A stretch of DNA of 64,000 nucleotides from Opitutus sp. (GCA_024707325.1 JANPZY010000004.1:868001-932000), one strand, 5' to 3'. Shown: positions 9,689 through 19,794, numbered from the stretch's first letter. Numbers and translations are program-made. Notes: generated by a model from the letters alone, not told the origin.

Positions 9689-9727
9689 GATTGCCGCGAC
9701 GAAGCCGCCCGCGATTCCCGCCGCCTT

Positions 9728-9790
9728 GGAGCCGCGGCGCCCCCGCCGCGGATGAGCGCGCCCTGACGCGACGAGGGCGTCGCGTCCCCA
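9728..9790. repeat. GC-rich repeat with GAGCCGCGGCG and GACGCGACGAGGGCG words
   Basis: Two adjacent GC-rich self-complementary blocks. The same pair appears in inverted order and orientation at 59918-59977, showing that this is a dispersed repeat rather than chance composition. It lies after mutY in the 445-bp gap, which holds only repeats. Confidence 0.7.
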
Positions 9791-9818
9791 GAAATGAGCG
9801 GCAGCGCCGCATACGAAA

Positions 9819-9896
9819 GGTGGAGCCCGGCGTCCGCGCCGGGCTGTTCGGCGGGTGCAGCCACAGAAAACCCGCCGGGGACGGCGGGTTCCACCT
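9819..9896. repeat. double-hairpin REP-like element, GGTGGAGCC...CCACC
   Basis: GGTGGAGCC at one end and CCACC at the other frame two hairpins: AGCCCGGCG/CGCCGGGCT and AACCCGCCG/CGGCGGGTT. A second copy is at 59727-59804. Confidence 0.75.
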
Positions 9897-9905
9897 CGGC
9901 CACCT

Positions 9906-10177
9906 GTTTCGACTCGATCCGCATTCCCGCGCGAGCGTGAGCGGACGATCGCTCGACCAAGTCCGCACTATGTCGCGATCGTGTGCGCGCCTTCGCGCGA
10001 CCATGTCCACACCTTGTCGCGACTCGGTCCGCTCCTTGTCCCGACCATGTCCGCTCCTTGTCCCGACCGTGTCCGGACCTTGGCTCGACGTGGTGCGGAC
10101 TGTGTCCCGGCTCGGCACGCGCCGTGGCTCGACTCAGTGCGCTTTTTGGAGCGACTCGACGCGCTCCTTGGAGCGAC
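9906..10177 (+). repeat. 22-bp two-palindrome array, copy 2 (about 12 units)
   Basis: The longest array. B boxes such as GTCGCGAC, GTCCCGAC, GGCTCGAC and GGAGCGAC alternate with A boxes such as GTCCGCAC, GTCCACAC, GTCCGCTC, GTCCGGAC and GTGCGGAC at a strict 11-bp half period. The A-to-B spacer is nearly always CTT. The last 44 bp are inside the coding end of the minus-strand TIM-barrel gene, whose stop codon (10134-10136) is one of the 3-nt spacers. Confidence 0.92.
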
Positions 10178-11075
10178 TCACGTCTTCACGTTTCAGACGC
10201 GGGCTGAACTCGAGGATGAGTTTGTGCTCCGGACGCCAGAACGTGCTGATCATCTGAAAATCGATGTGACCGGAGCCGATCGGTTGGTGGTCGTCGCCCT
10301 CGTCGTTCACGTCGTGAAGATGAAAACCGATCAGGCGCGAGCTCATCGACTCGAGGTGCGCGCGATGATCGAGCAGGCCCATCTTTTGTTTGATGTCGGC
10401 ATGACCGGTGTCGTGCCAGTAGCCGACAGGAGCATCGGCCGGGAAGAGCGCGAGGAACTCCGGATAATCGGCATCGAGCGGAAGCTCTTCGAATTTTTCG
10501 CGATTCTCGAAGCCGAGGCGCACGCCCTTCTGTTTAGCGTAGTCGAGCACGCTGTGAACGCTGGCCTTGGTCTGCTCCCAAAACGGGCCCATGCGCTTGC
10601 GGATTTTCTCCATGCCTTTGCGCAGCGCATTTTGGTAGCCCGGATCGAGAGGGATGTCGGCGTTGGGATGCTTTTCCGGATACGCGCGAAGTTTACGGCC
10701 GGGGTTGAGCCAGAAAAATTTGACGCTGCCCAAGTGGCAGACCACGACGCTCGCCCCCATCTGCGCGGCGAAGTCGATCGAGCGCTTGGTGTGGCGAAAC
10801 CATTGCTCCTGCTCGCGCTCGTCCTGCGCGGAGGGTTCGAAGAGATTGGGCGCGGCGGAGGTGACGCCGGTTGGCAGCGGGCAGAAGTTATGCGTCGAGC
10901 TGACTTTGATGACGCCTTCTTCGACCGCTTTGATCACGCCCGGCACGAGCGTAATACGTATCCCGTGGCTGAGCTCCATGTATTCGAAGCCAAGATCCGC
11001 GATTTCGCGGGCCATGGCGTAGCCGTCGGTATGGCGATGAGAGCACCAGCAAGTTGAGAGGGACAGGGGCGGCAT
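10134..11075 (-). CDS. xylose isomerase-like TIM-barrel protein (sugar phosphate isomerase/epimerase family)
   Basis: 313 residues, ATG at 11075. AP-endonuclease-2/xylose isomerase-like barrel: early strand LSLSTCWCSHRHTDGYAM, metal-ligand type motifs VVVCHLGSVKF, LGFENREKFEEL, GYWHDTGHADI and LIGFHLHDVNDEGDDHQPIGSGHID, and a late LILEFSPR with the last Glu. The His and Glu residues fit a divalent metal site. The substrate is unknown. The C-terminal tail (VSRSKERVESLQKAH) is encoded entirely by units of the 22-bp array, so it is probably non-conserved read-through of the repeat. Confidence 0.85.
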   Translation of the reverse strand: MPPLSLSTCWCSHRHTDGYAMAREIADLGFEYMELSHGIRITLVPGVIKAVEEGVIKVSSTHNFCPLPTGVTSAAPNLFEPSAQDEREQEQWFRHTKRSIDFAAQMGASVVVCHLGSVKFFWLNPGRKLRAYPEKHPNADIPLDPGYQNALRKGMEKIRKRMGPFWEQTKASVHSVLDYAKQKGVRLGFENREKFEELPLDADYPEFLALFPADAPVGYWHDTGHADIKQKMGLLDHRAHLESMSSRLIGFHLHDVNDEGDDHQPIGSGHIDFQMISTFWRPEHKLILEFSPRLKREDVSRSKERVESLQKAH

Positions 11076-11114
11076 GCGGACTAACGCAACAAACTCAGGG
11101 GAGCCGGTTTGGCG

Positions 11115-11151
11115 GAAAAAACAAAACCGCGCACCGAAAAACGGTGCGCGG
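11115..11151 (-). terminator. Rho-independent terminator of rpsU
   Basis: A perfect ten-base stem CCGCGCACCG / CGGTGCGCGG with a five-base loop, followed on the minus strand by TTTTGTTTTTT. It lies 37 nt past the rpsU stop. Confidence 0.9.
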
Positions 11152-11187
11152 CGAAAACTTTACGAATGACTCACGCGTGCGCGGAGC

Positions 11188-11385
11188 TCAGCTCTCGTAG
11201 CGGCGGCGCAGCATCTGGGTGAAGGCCTGGACCTTCTCCTTGCGGCGACGCTTCTCGCAGGGCTTCTCGTAGTAACGCTTGGCGCGAACACCCTTGATGA
11301 TGTTCTCGCGGTCGAGCTTCTTCTTCATGCGACGAATCGCACGGTCGACGGGCTCGTTCTTGCGGATTTTGATCTCGATAGACAT
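11188..11385 (-). CDS. rpsU: 30S ribosomal protein S21
   Basis: 65 residues beginning MSIEIKIRKNEPVDRAIRRM and ending in a basic tail rich in Arg and Lys. This is the full family pattern (strand, then KLDRENIIKGVRAKRYYEKP, then basic helix). Part of the small subunit near the anti-Shine-Dalgarno end of 16S rRNA. The ATG at 11385 was chosen over a longer frame from 11523 that runs through repeat sequence. A strong terminator follows, so it is a single-gene unit. Confidence 0.97.
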   Translation of the reverse strand: MSIEIKIRKNEPVDRAIRRMKKKLDRENIIKGVRAKRYYEKPCEKRRRKEKVQAFTQMLRRRYES

Positions 11386-11477
11386 GAGGGCGTGCTTTGC
11401 GGTGAAAGGAAAAGCGGTTACTAGGCCAAGCGCCGCGGGCCGCGTCAATGGTGTTTTTTGAGCTCTGAACAGGACAT

Positions 11478-11570
11478 CACTGAAGCACGGAAACACGGAG
11501 GAAAGTGCACCTGGGAGCCGCAAGCGGAACGCTCGGGGAGCCGTTTCCGTGATTCCGTGCTTCCGTGATC
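11478..11570. repeat. large inverted repeat, CACGGAAA type, copy 3
   Basis: Left arm with GAAGCACGG and AAACACGGAGG, right arm TTTCCGTGATTCCGTGCTTCCGTG. It lies between divergent rpsU and dnaE, upstream of both promoters. Confidence 0.75.
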
Positions 11571-11626
11571 AAAATTCGAAAGGAAATCCCTTGCACCGCC
11601 GCGCGGCGGTTGGGCTACATGAAGGC

Positions 11627-14600
11627 GTGTCGTCCGCGCCTTCCGATTTCGTCCACCTTCACGTTCACACCGACTACAGTTTGCTGGATGGCGCGTGCCG
11701 GATCGATCGCTTGATGAACCGCGCCACCGAGCTCGGGATGAAGGCGCTCGCCCTCACCGATCACGGCAATCTCTACGGCGCGATCGAGTTCTACAACGCG
11801 GCCAAATCCAAAGGCATCAAGCCGCTCATCGGCTGCGAACTGTATCTCGTCGAGGGCTCGCGCCTGGAGAAAAAGGGCCGCACCGACGACGAAGGGAAAT
11901 CAATCTTCCACCTCGGGCTGCTCGCGAAAAACATCACGGGTTATCAGAACCTGCTGAAGCTCGTGTCCGACGCGCACCTGCGCGGTTTCTATTACAAGCC
12001 GCGCACGGACATCGAAACGCTCGCGAAATACGCGGGCGGACTCATCAGGTTTACCGGATGCCTCGCATCGCTCGTGCCGCAGCACTTGTTGCATGACCGC
12101 GAGGAAGAGGCGCGCGAAGCGTGCGCGCGGTTCGTGGATATTTTTGGACGCGAAAACTATTTCGTCGAAATCCAGGACCACGGCATCCCCGAGCAGCAGA
12201 AGATCATCCCCGGCCTGCTGAAGCTCGCGGAGGAGTTTCAACTCAAGGTCATCTGCACGAACGATGTTCACTACGTCCGTTCGCAGGACGCCGGTCCGCA
12301 CGACGCGATGCTGTGCATTCAGACCGGTTCGAAGATCGACGACGCGGACCGGATGCGTTTCACGGGCACGCAGTTCTACCTGAAGTCGCCCGAGGAGATG
12401 GCGAAGACCTTCAGCGAGGTGCCGGAGTCGCTCACGAACACGAACCTTGTCGCCGAGATGTGCGATCTCGCGATCCCGTTTCCCAAGGGCAGCGAGCGCT
12501 ATCCGCGCTACCCTCTCCCGCCCGAGGTGAAGAGCGATCGCCGCGGATATCTCATGGATCTTTGCGTCGCAGGCCTGAAACGTCGCTACGGCACGGACTG
12601 GCATTCGGTGTCGACGCGCCCGATCGTCGCCGAGCGGCTCGCGAAACTCACCGATCTTCCGCCGGGTGAAAAACCGACGCCGCCCGACTACTCCGGACTC
12701 GATCGCGACGAAGAACTCGCCGTCCGCATGGGCTACGAACTCGCGATCATCAACGTCACGGGCTTCGTCGATTACTTCCTCGTCGTTTGGGATTTCATCC
12801 ACTGGGCAAAATCCAAGGACATCCCCGTCGGTCCCGGCCGCGGTTCCGGCGCCGGCTGTCTCATCGCGTATCTGCTCGGCATCACCAACCTCGACCCGCT
12901 GCGCTTCAAGCTGCTGTTCGAGCGCTTCCTCAATCCCGAGCGCGTGTCGCCGCCGGACTTCGATATCGACTTCTGCATGCGTCGCCGCGGCGAGGTCATC
13001 GATTACGTGCGCCAGAAATACGGCAACGACTGCGTGGCGAACATCATCACCTACGGCACACTCGGTGCGAAGATGGTGATCCGCGACGTGGCGCGTGTGC
13101 ACAACCTGCCCTTCGCCGAGGCCGATCGCATCGCGAAGATGATTCCCGACGAGCTCAACATCTCGCTCACGGACGCGATCACGAAGTCCGCCGAGCTCGC
13201 CGGCGAAATCGCGCGAAACCCCGTCGCGAAAAAAATCACCGATCAGGCGCTCGTGCTCGAAGGCATGGTGCGCAACACCGGCAAACACGCCGCCGGCATC
13301 ATCATCACCGACAAGCCGCTCGACGAATTCGTGCCGCTCACGCTGCAGGAAGGCGACGTGACGGTGCAATACGACATGAGCGCAGTGGGCAAACTCGGCC
13401 TGCTGAAGATGGACTTCCTCGGATTGAAAACGCTCACGGTCATCGACGATGCGGTGAAGCACATCCGCCGCACCGCCGATCCGAAGTTCGACATCGAGAC
13501 CATCCCGCTCGACGACCCCAAGACCTACGCGATGCTCAACGCCGGCAAAACCGTCGGCGTGTTCCAGCTCGAATCCGCGGGCATGCAGAACGCGTGCAAA
13601 CAGGTCGGTGTCTCGAACATCGACGATATCAACGCCATCTGCGCACTCTATCGCCCGGGCCCGATGGCGTTCATTCCCGATTACGCGCGCGGCAAAAAGG
13701 ACCCGACCTCCGTCAGTTATCCGCACAAGCTTCTCGTCCAGTCGTTGCAGGAAACCTACGGCATCATCGTCTATCAGGAACAGGTGATGGAGTGCGCCAA
13801 GATCATCGCCGGCTACACGCTCGGCGGCGCCGACATGCTCCGCCGCGCGATGGGTAAAAAGGACGCCGAGGCGATGGCAAAGGAGCGCGTGAAATTCGTC
13901 GAGGGCGCGAAGCGCGTGAACAACATCGACGAACGCAAGGCCAACGAAATCTTCGACCTGCTCAACAAGTTCGCGAGCTACGGCTTCAACAAATCTCACT
14001 CCGCCGCCTACGCGCTCGTCAGTTACCAGACGGCGTTTCTCAAGGCCAACTACCCGGTCCAGTTCATGGCCGCGGTGCTCACCTCCGAACTCGGCAACGC
14101 GGAAAAGGTGTCACATTTCATCGCCGAGTGCGAAGCGATGGGCATGACCGTGCTCGGCCCCGACGTGAACGAATCGCGCGCCGACTTCACGCCGGTGTTT
14201 CGCGGCAACGCTCGCGGAGCCGACCTGGACAATGGCGAGATTCGCTTCGGCCTCGCCGGCATCAAGGGCGTCGGCGAAGGCGCTGCGCAAAAGATCATCG
14301 AGGAACGCGAGGCCAACGGACCGTTTGCGAGCTTCGACGATTTCGTAAAACGCGTGGACGGACGCGCGATCAACAAGCGGGTGCTCGAGCATCTCGTGAA
14401 AACCGGCGCGTTCGATTTCAGCGGCGCTCCGCGCAAACCGCTTTTCGACGGCATCGACGCCGCACTCGCCGGTGCCGCGGCTCAGGCGCGCGATCGCGCT
14501 GCGGGTCAGCACAGCTTTCTCGACATGTTCACCGAGGAGCCCGCGCCGAAGAAGAAATCGGCCGCCGGCTCCGCTTCGCGCAACGGCTCCGGCGCGCCGG

Positions 14601-15307
14601 CCAACGAGAACGATTTTGCGCCGGCCGAGCGCCTCGCCTTCGAAAAGGAGTTGCTGGGTTTCTACGTCTCCGGCCACCCGATGGCCACCTATGACGGACT
14701 CGCCGACGCGATCGACACATTCTCCGTGGACGAGTTGCTGCAGCAGGGCGATCGCATTGAGTTCCGGATTTGCGGCATCGTCAGCAACATCACCAAGCGC
14801 CTTTCGAAGAGGGACAATCGCCCGTGGGCGGCCTTCACGCTCGCGACGAAGAAAGCCTCGATCTCCCTCAACATGTTCGCGGATGCCTTTGCCAACTACG
14901 GCACCGCGCTCGCCGAGAACGCCCTCGTGCTCGTGCAGGGCAACATCATCGTGAATCAGGAGGGCGCGCGCGTGAACGTGAAGGAGTGTTATCCGCTCGA
15001 CGTGAAAATCAGCGGGCTCGTGCGCAAGGTCACGTGGCTCCTCCACCCGCGCCATCCCGCCTTGCCGGAATGGCTGCAACAGCTGCGCGAAACGTTGAAC
15101 AAACAGGTCGGCGACACGCGCGTGGAGTTCGCGTTCGTGTTCGACGACCGGGTCGCACCCTATGCCGAGGCGAGCACCGCGCTTACGTGGAAGGTGAACG
15201 CGCCGAGCTTTCAGCAACTCCGCTCCCACCCCGCCGTGCTCGGCGTGCAGATCGACACGCGCACGCTCGAACTCGTGCAAGACCGCCGCTGGTCGAAGCG
15301 CGGATAA
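11627..15307 (+). CDS. dnaE: DNA polymerase III alpha subunit
   Basis: 1226 residues from the GTG at 11627. Replicative polymerase. PHP domain at the start ([20 protein letters not shown]), palm with [19 protein letters not shown] (catalytic Asp pair near residue 445) and the third Asp in [17 protein letters not shown], fingers with [10 protein letters not shown] and YRPGPM, helix-hairpin-helix ([30 protein letters not shown]), then an OB-fold ([33 protein letters not shown]) and the C-terminal tau-binding region. This is the DnaE1 type of usual length. The start is not certain: a TTG at 11591 and an ATG at 11549 are in frame upstream, but GAAGG precedes the GTG and the PHP domain begins ten residues later. 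Confidence 0.97.
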   Translation: MSSAPSDFVHLHVHTDYSLLDGACRIDRLMNRATELGMKALALTDHGNLYGAIEFYNAAKSKGIKPLIGCELYLVEGSRLEKKGRTDDEGKSIFHLGLLAKNITGYQNLLKLVSDAHLRGFYYKPRTDIETLAKYAGGLIRFTGCLASLVPQHLLHDREEEAREACARFVDIFGRENYFVEIQDHGIPEQQKIIPGLLKLAEEFQLKVICTNDVHYVRSQDAGPHDAMLCIQTGSKIDDADRMRFTGTQFYLKSPEEMAKTFSEVPESLTNTNLVAEMCDLAIPFPKGSERYPRYPLPPEVKSDRRGYLMDLCVAGLKRRYGTDWHSVSTRPIVAERLAKLTDLPPGEKPTPPDYSGLDRDEELAVRMGYELAIINVTGFVDYFLVVWDFIHWAKSKDIPVGPGRGSGAGCLIAYLLGITNLDPLRFKLLFERFLNPERVSPPDFDIDFCMRRRGEVIDYVRQKYGNDCVANIITYGTLGAKMVIRDVARVHNLPFAEADRIAKMIPDELNISLTDAITKSAELAGEIARNPVAKKITDQALVLEGMVRNTGKHAAGIIITDKPLDEFVPLTLQEGDVTVQYDMSAVGKLGLLKMDFLGLKTLTVIDDAVKHIRRTADPKFDIETIPLDDPKTYAMLNAGKTVGVFQLESAGMQNACKQVGVSNIDDINAICALYRPGPMAFIPDYARGKKDPTSVSYPHKLLVQSLQETYGIIVYQEQVMECAKIIAGYTLGGADMLRRAMGKKDAEAMAKERVKFVEGAKRVNNIDERKANEIFDLLNKFASYGFNKSHSAAYALVSYQTAFLKANYPVQFMAAVLTSELGNAEKVSHFIAECEAMGMTVLGPDVNESRADFTPVFRGNARGADLDNGEIRFGLAGIKGVGEGAAQKIIEEREANGPFASFDDFVKRVDGRAINKRVLEHLVKTGAFDFSGAPRKPLFDGIDAALAGAAAQARDRAAGQHSFLDMFTEEPAPKKKSAAGSASRNGSGAPANENDFAPAERLAFEKELLGFYVSGHPMATYDGLADAIDTFSVDELLQQGDRIEFRICGIVSNITKRLSKRDNRPWAAFTLATKKASISLNMFADAFANYGTALAENALVLVQGNIIVNQEGARVNVKECYPLDVKISGLVRKVTWLLHPRHPALPEWLQQLRETLNKQVGDTRVEFAFVFDDRVAPYAEASTALTWKVNAPSFQQLRSHPAVLGVQIDTRTLELVQDRRWSKRG

Positions 15308-15325
15308 TACGCGGCCGCAGTCTGC

Positions 15326-16546
15326 TCACCCGGGTGCGAGCGTTGGACTCGATCGCCAGGCCAGCGGATGCCGCCGCTTCGCAAACTCGATCGCGGGTCG
15401 CTCGACATAGCGGTAGAGCAGTGACGCTCCCACCCAGATCGAGGGCAGCACCAGCATCGTGAGCACAGCGAGAAACGTCCATCGCGTCCAAGTGACCGGC
15501 AACAGCACCAACGCGTGCGACCACACATAGATGAACGCCGTGTGCAGAATATACACGGAATACGACATCAACCCGACGCGTTGCAGGAACGAGCTGTTGA
15601 GCACGCCGCACACGAAGCGGCTCGCCGTGTCGACCGGGTGACTCCGCGCCACCCAGTGAGCGGCCAAGACCGTGAACCAGATCCACAGCGCCCGCGCGTC
15701 GACGAAGAGCACCACGCCCGTCAGTGCCGCTGGAAGCATGGCGCGCGGCATTCTGAATCGCGCCTTCACCAACGCCCGGTGCGCGAAATAACTCACGCCA
15801 CCGACGAAAAACAGATGCGCCTTGAGCGGCAGGAACGCCCCCGGACGATAGGTCAGCGCCCACTCGCCCGCATACCGGCTCTTGATAAAGGCCGCGAACA
15901 CCGTGCTGCCGATGATCGCCCCGCCCCAGAACCACGCGCCGAGCGGCCGCCGAATCATCGCATACGCCAACGGTGCCACGAGGTAAAATTGCCACTCCAA
16001 CGACAGCGACCAAGCGACCCCCAGCAGCGCCGTGCCACTGTGCGGCAGGATTTCGTCCGGCAGCACGCCATGCAGCATCGTGAGATGCATGAAAAGATGC
16101 GCCGAAAAATGCGCCGTCGCCGACTCCCACACGCGAATCAATCGCACAATCTCATCCTGGCCGTGCCACGGCAGCGCTCGCAGCCAATCCGCCGCGACGG
16201 GACTCAGCGCGATTCCGATCGCGAGACAGCAGAGATAAGCCGGAAACAGCCGCATGAAGCGCCGCCACAGATAAACACCGGGCGTTTCCCTCGCCCGATC
16301 CAGCAGCAGAAAAATCACAAACCCGCTGAGGATGATGAAAACGTCGACGGCCATTCCGCCCATGGTGAGCCATCGCAGCGGTTTCCACACCATGCCGGGA
16401 GTCACTCCCGAATAGATCAGCAGGTGGCTCGACACGACCAGCATCGCCAGCAGCGCGCGTAGACCGTCGAACTCCGTGATTTTCCCCGATGCGCCCGCCG
16501 ATCGCGAACGGTCCGATCTGGTCTGCGACGGTGACGGTGAACTCAC
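15326..16546 (-). CDS. membrane acyltransferase 3 family protein (OafA/YrhL-like)
   Basis: 406 residues with about ten transmembrane helices. The N-terminal signature EFDGLRALLAMLVVSSHLL contains the acyltransferase-3 pattern (R-A-L-A...H), and the VFIILSGFVIFLLLDRAR and WRRFMRLFPAYL segments are typical. It would transfer an acetyl or other acyl group to a surface polysaccharide or lipid at the inner membrane. The GTG start at 16546 leaves a 25-residue Ser/Arg-rich cytoplasmic tail. It ends 18 nt from the convergent dnaE stop. No glycan cluster surrounds it, so the acceptor is unknown. Confidence 0.88.
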   Translation of the reverse strand: MSSPSPSQTRSDRSRSAGASGKITEFDGLRALLAMLVVSSHLLIYSGVTPGMVWKPLRWLTMGGMAVDVFIILSGFVIFLLLDRARETPGVYLWRRFMRLFPAYLCCLAIGIALSPVAADWLRALPWHGQDEIVRLIRVWESATAHFSAHLFMHLTMLHGVLPDEILPHSGTALLGVAWSLSLEWQFYLVAPLAYAMIRRPLGAWFWGGAIIGSTVFAAFIKSRYAGEWALTYRPGAFLPLKAHLFFVGGVSYFAHRALVKARFRMPRAMLPAALTGVVLFVDARALWIWFTVLAAHWVARSHPVDTASRFVCGVLNSSFLQRVGLMSYSVYILHTAFIYVWSHALVLLPVTWTRWTFLAVLTMLVLPSIWVGASLLYRYVERPAIEFAKRRHPLAWRSSPTLAPG

Positions 16547-16704
16547 GGCGGAAACAGACCATTTCCGCCAACACGGGTTTCCCTGAGCACTGCACAGGTT
16601 TCAGCCGACATACCTGATCCCCCGCTACCCCTCACACGCCGTCTACCTGCGCCTCCGGTTTCTCGTTTCCCTTTCGCCGGATTCCTGTGTTTGTTGACCG
16701 CTTC

Positions 16705-17817
16705 ATGTTCGACTCCGCCACGTATAACAACGCCGCCCGCGTCCTCTCCACGATCGCGCCCGATCTGCCCGCCGACGCCGCGCTGCGCAAATACCTCGGC
16801 CTCTCCCGCCGGCTCGGACCGCGCGAGAAACGCGCGATCAGCCGCGCCGTGTTCACCTACTTCCGCTGGTTCCGCTGGCTCGACGAAAAGGCCTCCGCGC
16901 AAAAACAACTCGAGCAAGCCGCGGAACTGCAGGCGCGCTTCGAACGCGATCCCAAATCGATCAAAGCGGAAACGCTCGCCGTCCGCGCCGTGCCCGAGTG
17001 GCTGCGCGACGAGATGGAGCTGCCGACGCCTTTCCTCCAACAACTCCAGCGCGAACCCGCCTTGTGGCTCCGTGCGCGTCCTGGAAAATCGGATACGCTC
17101 GCATCCACGCTCGGCCACTGCGAACGCACCGACCTCGCGCCCGATGCGCTGCGTTTCACAGGCATGAAGGATCTCTTCGTCACGCCCGAGTTTCACGCGG
17201 GCGCATTCGAGATTCAGGATCTCGCCTCGCAACTCGTCGGTCTCGCCTGCGCGCCGAAGGCCAAGGAAACCTGGTGGGACGCGTGCGCCGGCGAAGGCGG
17301 CAAGACGCTCCACCTGGCCGACCAGATGGAAAACAAGGGCCTCATCTGGGCCACCGATCGCAACCCGCGCCGGCTCGAGACGCTCAAGCGTCGCGCCGCC
17401 CGCGCCGCGATCTACAATTTCCGCACCGCGCTCTGGGACGGCTCCGCTCGCCTGCCCAACAAGACGAAATACGACGGTATCCTCGTCGACGCGCCGTGCA
17501 GCGGCATCGGCACCTGGCAGCGCAATCCGCACGCGCGCTGGACGACGACGCCCGACGACGTCCGCGACCTCGCGGCCTCGCAGCTCGCCTTGCTCCATCA
17601 CGTCGCGCCCGCGCTCAAACCCGGCGGCAAACTCATCTACTCCGTGTGCACGCTCACACGGGCCGAGACGACTGCGGTCGCGAACGCGTTTTCCGAAGCA
17701 CATCCCGAGCTCACACCACTGCCACTCCTCGGACGCGCCGAATCGCAACTCACGCTCTGGCCACACGAGCTCAACGCCAACGGCATGTTCATCGCCGCTT
17801 GGCAGCGTCGTGCGTGA
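16705..17817 (+). CDS. RsmB/NOP2-type RNA cytosine-5 methyltransferase
   Basis: 370 residues. N-terminal NusB-like RNA-binding helices (about 1-100), then a SAM-binding Rossmann domain with WWDACAGEGGKTLHLADQM (motif I), VDAPCSGIGTWQRNPHARW (motif IV, Cys of PC) and LIYSVCTLTRAET (motif VI, the catalytic Cys). The pair of Cys residues is characteristic of m5C RNA methyltransferases such as RsmB. Probable substrate 16S rRNA. I used the ATG at 16705; a GTG at 16687 would add six residues. The 158-bp gap upstream, shared with the divergent acyltransferase, shows no clear feature. Confidence 0.9.
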   Translation: MFDSATYNNAARVLSTIAPDLPADAALRKYLGLSRRLGPREKRAISRAVFTYFRWFRWLDEKASAQKQLEQAAELQARFERDPKSIKAETLAVRAVPEWLRDEMELPTPFLQQLQREPALWLRARPGKSDTLASTLGHCERTDLAPDALRFTGMKDLFVTPEFHAGAFEIQDLASQLVGLACAPKAKETWWDACAGEGGKTLHLADQMENKGLIWATDRNPRRLETLKRRAARAAIYNFRTALWDGSARLPNKTKYDGILVDAPCSGIGTWQRNPHARWTTTPDDVRDLAASQLALLHHVAPALKPGGKLIYSVCTLTRAETTAVANAFSEAHPELTPLPLLGRAESQLTLWPHELNANGMFIAAWQRRA

Positions 17818-17823
17818 GCAATT

Positions 17824-17911
17824 GAACCACGGGGTCACCGAGAGCACAGAGGCTGGAAGAACGATGTCGACGCGTGATGCTCGACTGAGCCGCTGACCTC
17901 TGCGTTTTTGC
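17824..17911. repeat. weak inverted repeat of the CACGGAAA/CGCAAAGA class
   Basis: Left part ACCACGGGGTCACCGAGAGC with ACAGAGG, right part CCTCTGCGTTTTTGCGGC. This resembles the larger elements at 7385 and 25661 but is shorter and more degenerate. It fills the gap between two methyltransferase genes. Confidence 0.5.
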
Positions 17912-17929
17912 GGCTCCGCTTTTTCATCC

Positions 17930-18775
17930 ATGCCGTCCAAGAGAAAAATCTCCGGTGCCACGGTCTGCGCCGACTTCAACGATCTCACCGCGGTGATGCA
18001 CTACGCGCGCGCCGCGCATCAACTCGGCCTGTGGGAATCCGAGCGCATTTTGATCGAGCGTTTCTTCGCCGATAAAAACGCGCCGCTCCTCGAAGCCGGT
18101 TGCGGCGCCGGTCGCGTCACGCTCGGTCTTTGGGGGCTCGGCTATCACCAGCTCACCGCCTTCGACTTCGCCGCCGAGCTGCTCGATCAGGCCCGCGCGC
18201 TCGCGGCCGAACGCGGCGCCGACACCGGCCCGCACGCGATCCGATTCTTCCACGCCGACGCCACGCGTCTCTCACAAAGTAACCTATTAGGTTACTTTGC
18301 GCCCAAAGCGGATGCGCCTAAATCGAAGAACGCGGAACGGGCTGCAAGCCTCAGCGGCTTCGCCGGTGCGCTGTTCATGTTCAACGGTCTGATGCAGATC
18401 CCCGGCCGCGAAAATCGCCGCGCCGCCCTGCGCGAACTCCATCGGGTCTGCGCTCCCGGCGCGCCGTTTCTCTTCACGACGCACGATCGCGACAGCTCCT
18501 CGACCGAGCGCGCACTCTGGCGACTCGAACGCGTGCGCTGGGAAACCGGCAAACAGGATCCTCGGCTCGTCGAGTTCGGCGACCGCTATTTCGAGGAGGA
18601 AGGCACAGGGCGCACGTTCATGCACCTGCCCAATCGCGCGGAAATTCTCGAAGATCTCGCGGCCACCGGCTGGACGCACGAGTTCGACACCATGCGCAGC
18701 AAACTCTCACGCGAATCGAAGCCCGTGCGTGATTTTTCCGACGAGTGCCGCTTCTGGCTCGCGCGTCGGGCCTGA
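17930..18775 (+). CDS. class I SAM-dependent methyltransferase
   Basis: 281 residues. Motif I PLLEAGCGAGRVTLGLWGLGY (55-75), acidic motif II LTAFDFAAELLDQARALA, and motif IV near FMFNGLMQIPGRENR are those of a Rossmann-fold methyltransferase. The substrate is not evident. Between motif III (FFHADATRL) and motif IV there is an unusual insert of about 30 residues (SQSNLLGYFAPKADAPKSKN...). It begins with a 25-bp palindrome rich in A and T (18275-18299) that stands out from the GC-rich gene, suggesting insertion of a short element in frame. Confidence 0.85.
   Translation: MPSKRKISGATVCADFNDLTAVMHYARAAHQLGLWESERILIERFFADKNAPLLEAGCGAGRVTLGLWGLGYHQLTAFDFAAELLDQARALAAERGADTGPHAIRFFHADATRLSQSNLLGYFAPKADAPKSKNAERAASLSGFAGALFMFNGLMQIPGRENRRAALRELHRVCAPGAPFLFTTHDRDSSSTERALWRLERVRWETGKQDPRLVEFGDRYFEEEGTGRTFMHLPNRAEILEDLAATGWTHEFDTMRSKLSRESKPVRDFSDECRFWLARRA
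18275..18299. repeat. AT-rich 25-bp palindrome inside a methyltransferase gene
   Basis: Eleven-base arms (CAAAGTAACCT / AGGTTACTTTG) around ATT, a perfect palindrome. Its central 17 bp match the pattern GT-N3-CYAWTAG-KTKAC shared with 20367-20383 and 51069-51085. It could be an operator-like site or a small mobile palindrome. Confidence 0.7.
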
Positions 18776-18897
18776 AAACCGTCGCTGCAGCGCAGCGCAA
18801 GAAGCGCCACGCTTCGGCTCCACGCCGCTGACGCGATTTTCGCACAAGATATCAAGCGTTCGCCCGCGCGTTTCTGCTAGGCTCATCTGGTTCGAGC

Positions 18898-19794
18898 ATG
18901 AACCACTACCGCCAAGCCGTCATTCGCGCGACCGATTGGATCGAAGCCCATCTGCGCGAACCGATCTCGCTCGATGCGATCGCGCGCCGTGTCGGTTTCT
19001 CACTCTGGCATTTTCATCGCATCTTCGCCGAAATGACCGGCGACTCGCTCGGCTCCTACATTCGAAAACGCCGACTCACCGCCGCGGCCGATGAGATCGT
19101 GCGGTCACCGCGCATCTCGTTGCTCGATCTCGCGCTCACCTACCAATTCGAGTCGCACGAGGCGTTCACGCGCGCTTTTCGCGCCACCTTCGAGATCACG
19201 CCGAGCGAGTTTCGCCGCCGCGGCGGGCTCGCGTGGAATCGCATCCGTCCTCGGCTCACCTTGCGCCGGCTCACCCGCCTTCCCCGCCAAACCACCATGG
19301 AACCCCGCCTCATCGACCTCCCCGAATTCCACTTGCTCGGCCTGTCCACGCGCTTCATCGGTCCGATGTCACCCGACGCCGACAACGTCGCCGTGATTCC
19401 CCGACTCTACCAGCGCTTCTGCCCGCTCATCCCTTCGCTCCAACCACAGCTCGACGGTTACGTTTACGGCGCCGCGCGCTGTCCGAGCGACGCGGATCGT
19501 CAACACCCTGACGAACTCGAGTATCTCGCCGGCGTGAGCGTCGCGGCTTCGCGCCAGGCCAAAGCGCCGCTCGTGCTGTGGCGCATTCCCGCCAGCACTT
19601 ACGCGTGCTTCACGCATCGCGGCCCCGTGACGAAACTCGGAGAGACGATCAATTACGCCTTCGGCTCGTGGCTCCCGCGTTCGAAATTCGTGCACACCGG
19701 CGCGCCCAATCTCGACCGTCAGGACGAGCGCTTTGGTGACGGCGGCCCTGACAGCGAGGTCGATTTTCTCGTGCCGATAAAGCCGGCGAAGTGA
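18898..19794 (+). CDS. AraC-family regulator with C-terminal GyrI-like effector domain
   Basis: 298 residues. Unlike most AraC proteins the DNA-binding domain is N-terminal (about 8-110): two helix-turn-helix units, SLDAIARRVGFSLWHFHRIF and SLLDLALTYQFESHEAFTRAF, and the ITPSEFRR ending. A GyrI-like/SOUL-type small-molecule-binding domain follows (about 135-298; PRLIDLPEFHLLGLSTRFIGP, YLAGVSVA, WRIPASTYACFTHRGP, LDRQDERF). This is the Rob/BmrR-style layout for sensing drugs or other hydrophobic ligands. It stands alone, with no obvious efflux gene next to it. Confidence 0.92.
   Translation: MNHYRQAVIRATDWIEAHLREPISLDAIARRVGFSLWHFHRIFAEMTGDSLGSYIRKRRLTAAADEIVRSPRISLLDLALTYQFESHEAFTRAFRATFEITPSEFRRRGGLAWNRIRPRLTLRRLTRLPRQTTMEPRLIDLPEFHLLGLSTRFIGPMSPDADNVAVIPRLYQRFCPLIPSLQPQLDGYVYGAARCPSDADRQHPDELEYLAGVSVAASRQAKAPLVLWRIPASTYACFTHRGPVTKLGETINYAFGSWLPRSKFVHTGAPNLDRQDERFGDGGPDSEVDFLVPIKPAK

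Noticed and set aside
9906..10177. CRISPR-like array.
   Set aside because: The regular 22-bp units have no unique 30-40-bp spacers between identical repeats. The 'spacers' are 3 nt, boxes vary, and no cas gene is near.
9855..10257. Open frames running through the 22-bp arrays (also at 951-1259, 20448-20804 and 60150-60570).
   Set aside because: Translations are Arg/Ser/Cys/Pro repeats forced by the array, with no start context and no conserved domain. They overlap gene ends on the other strand.
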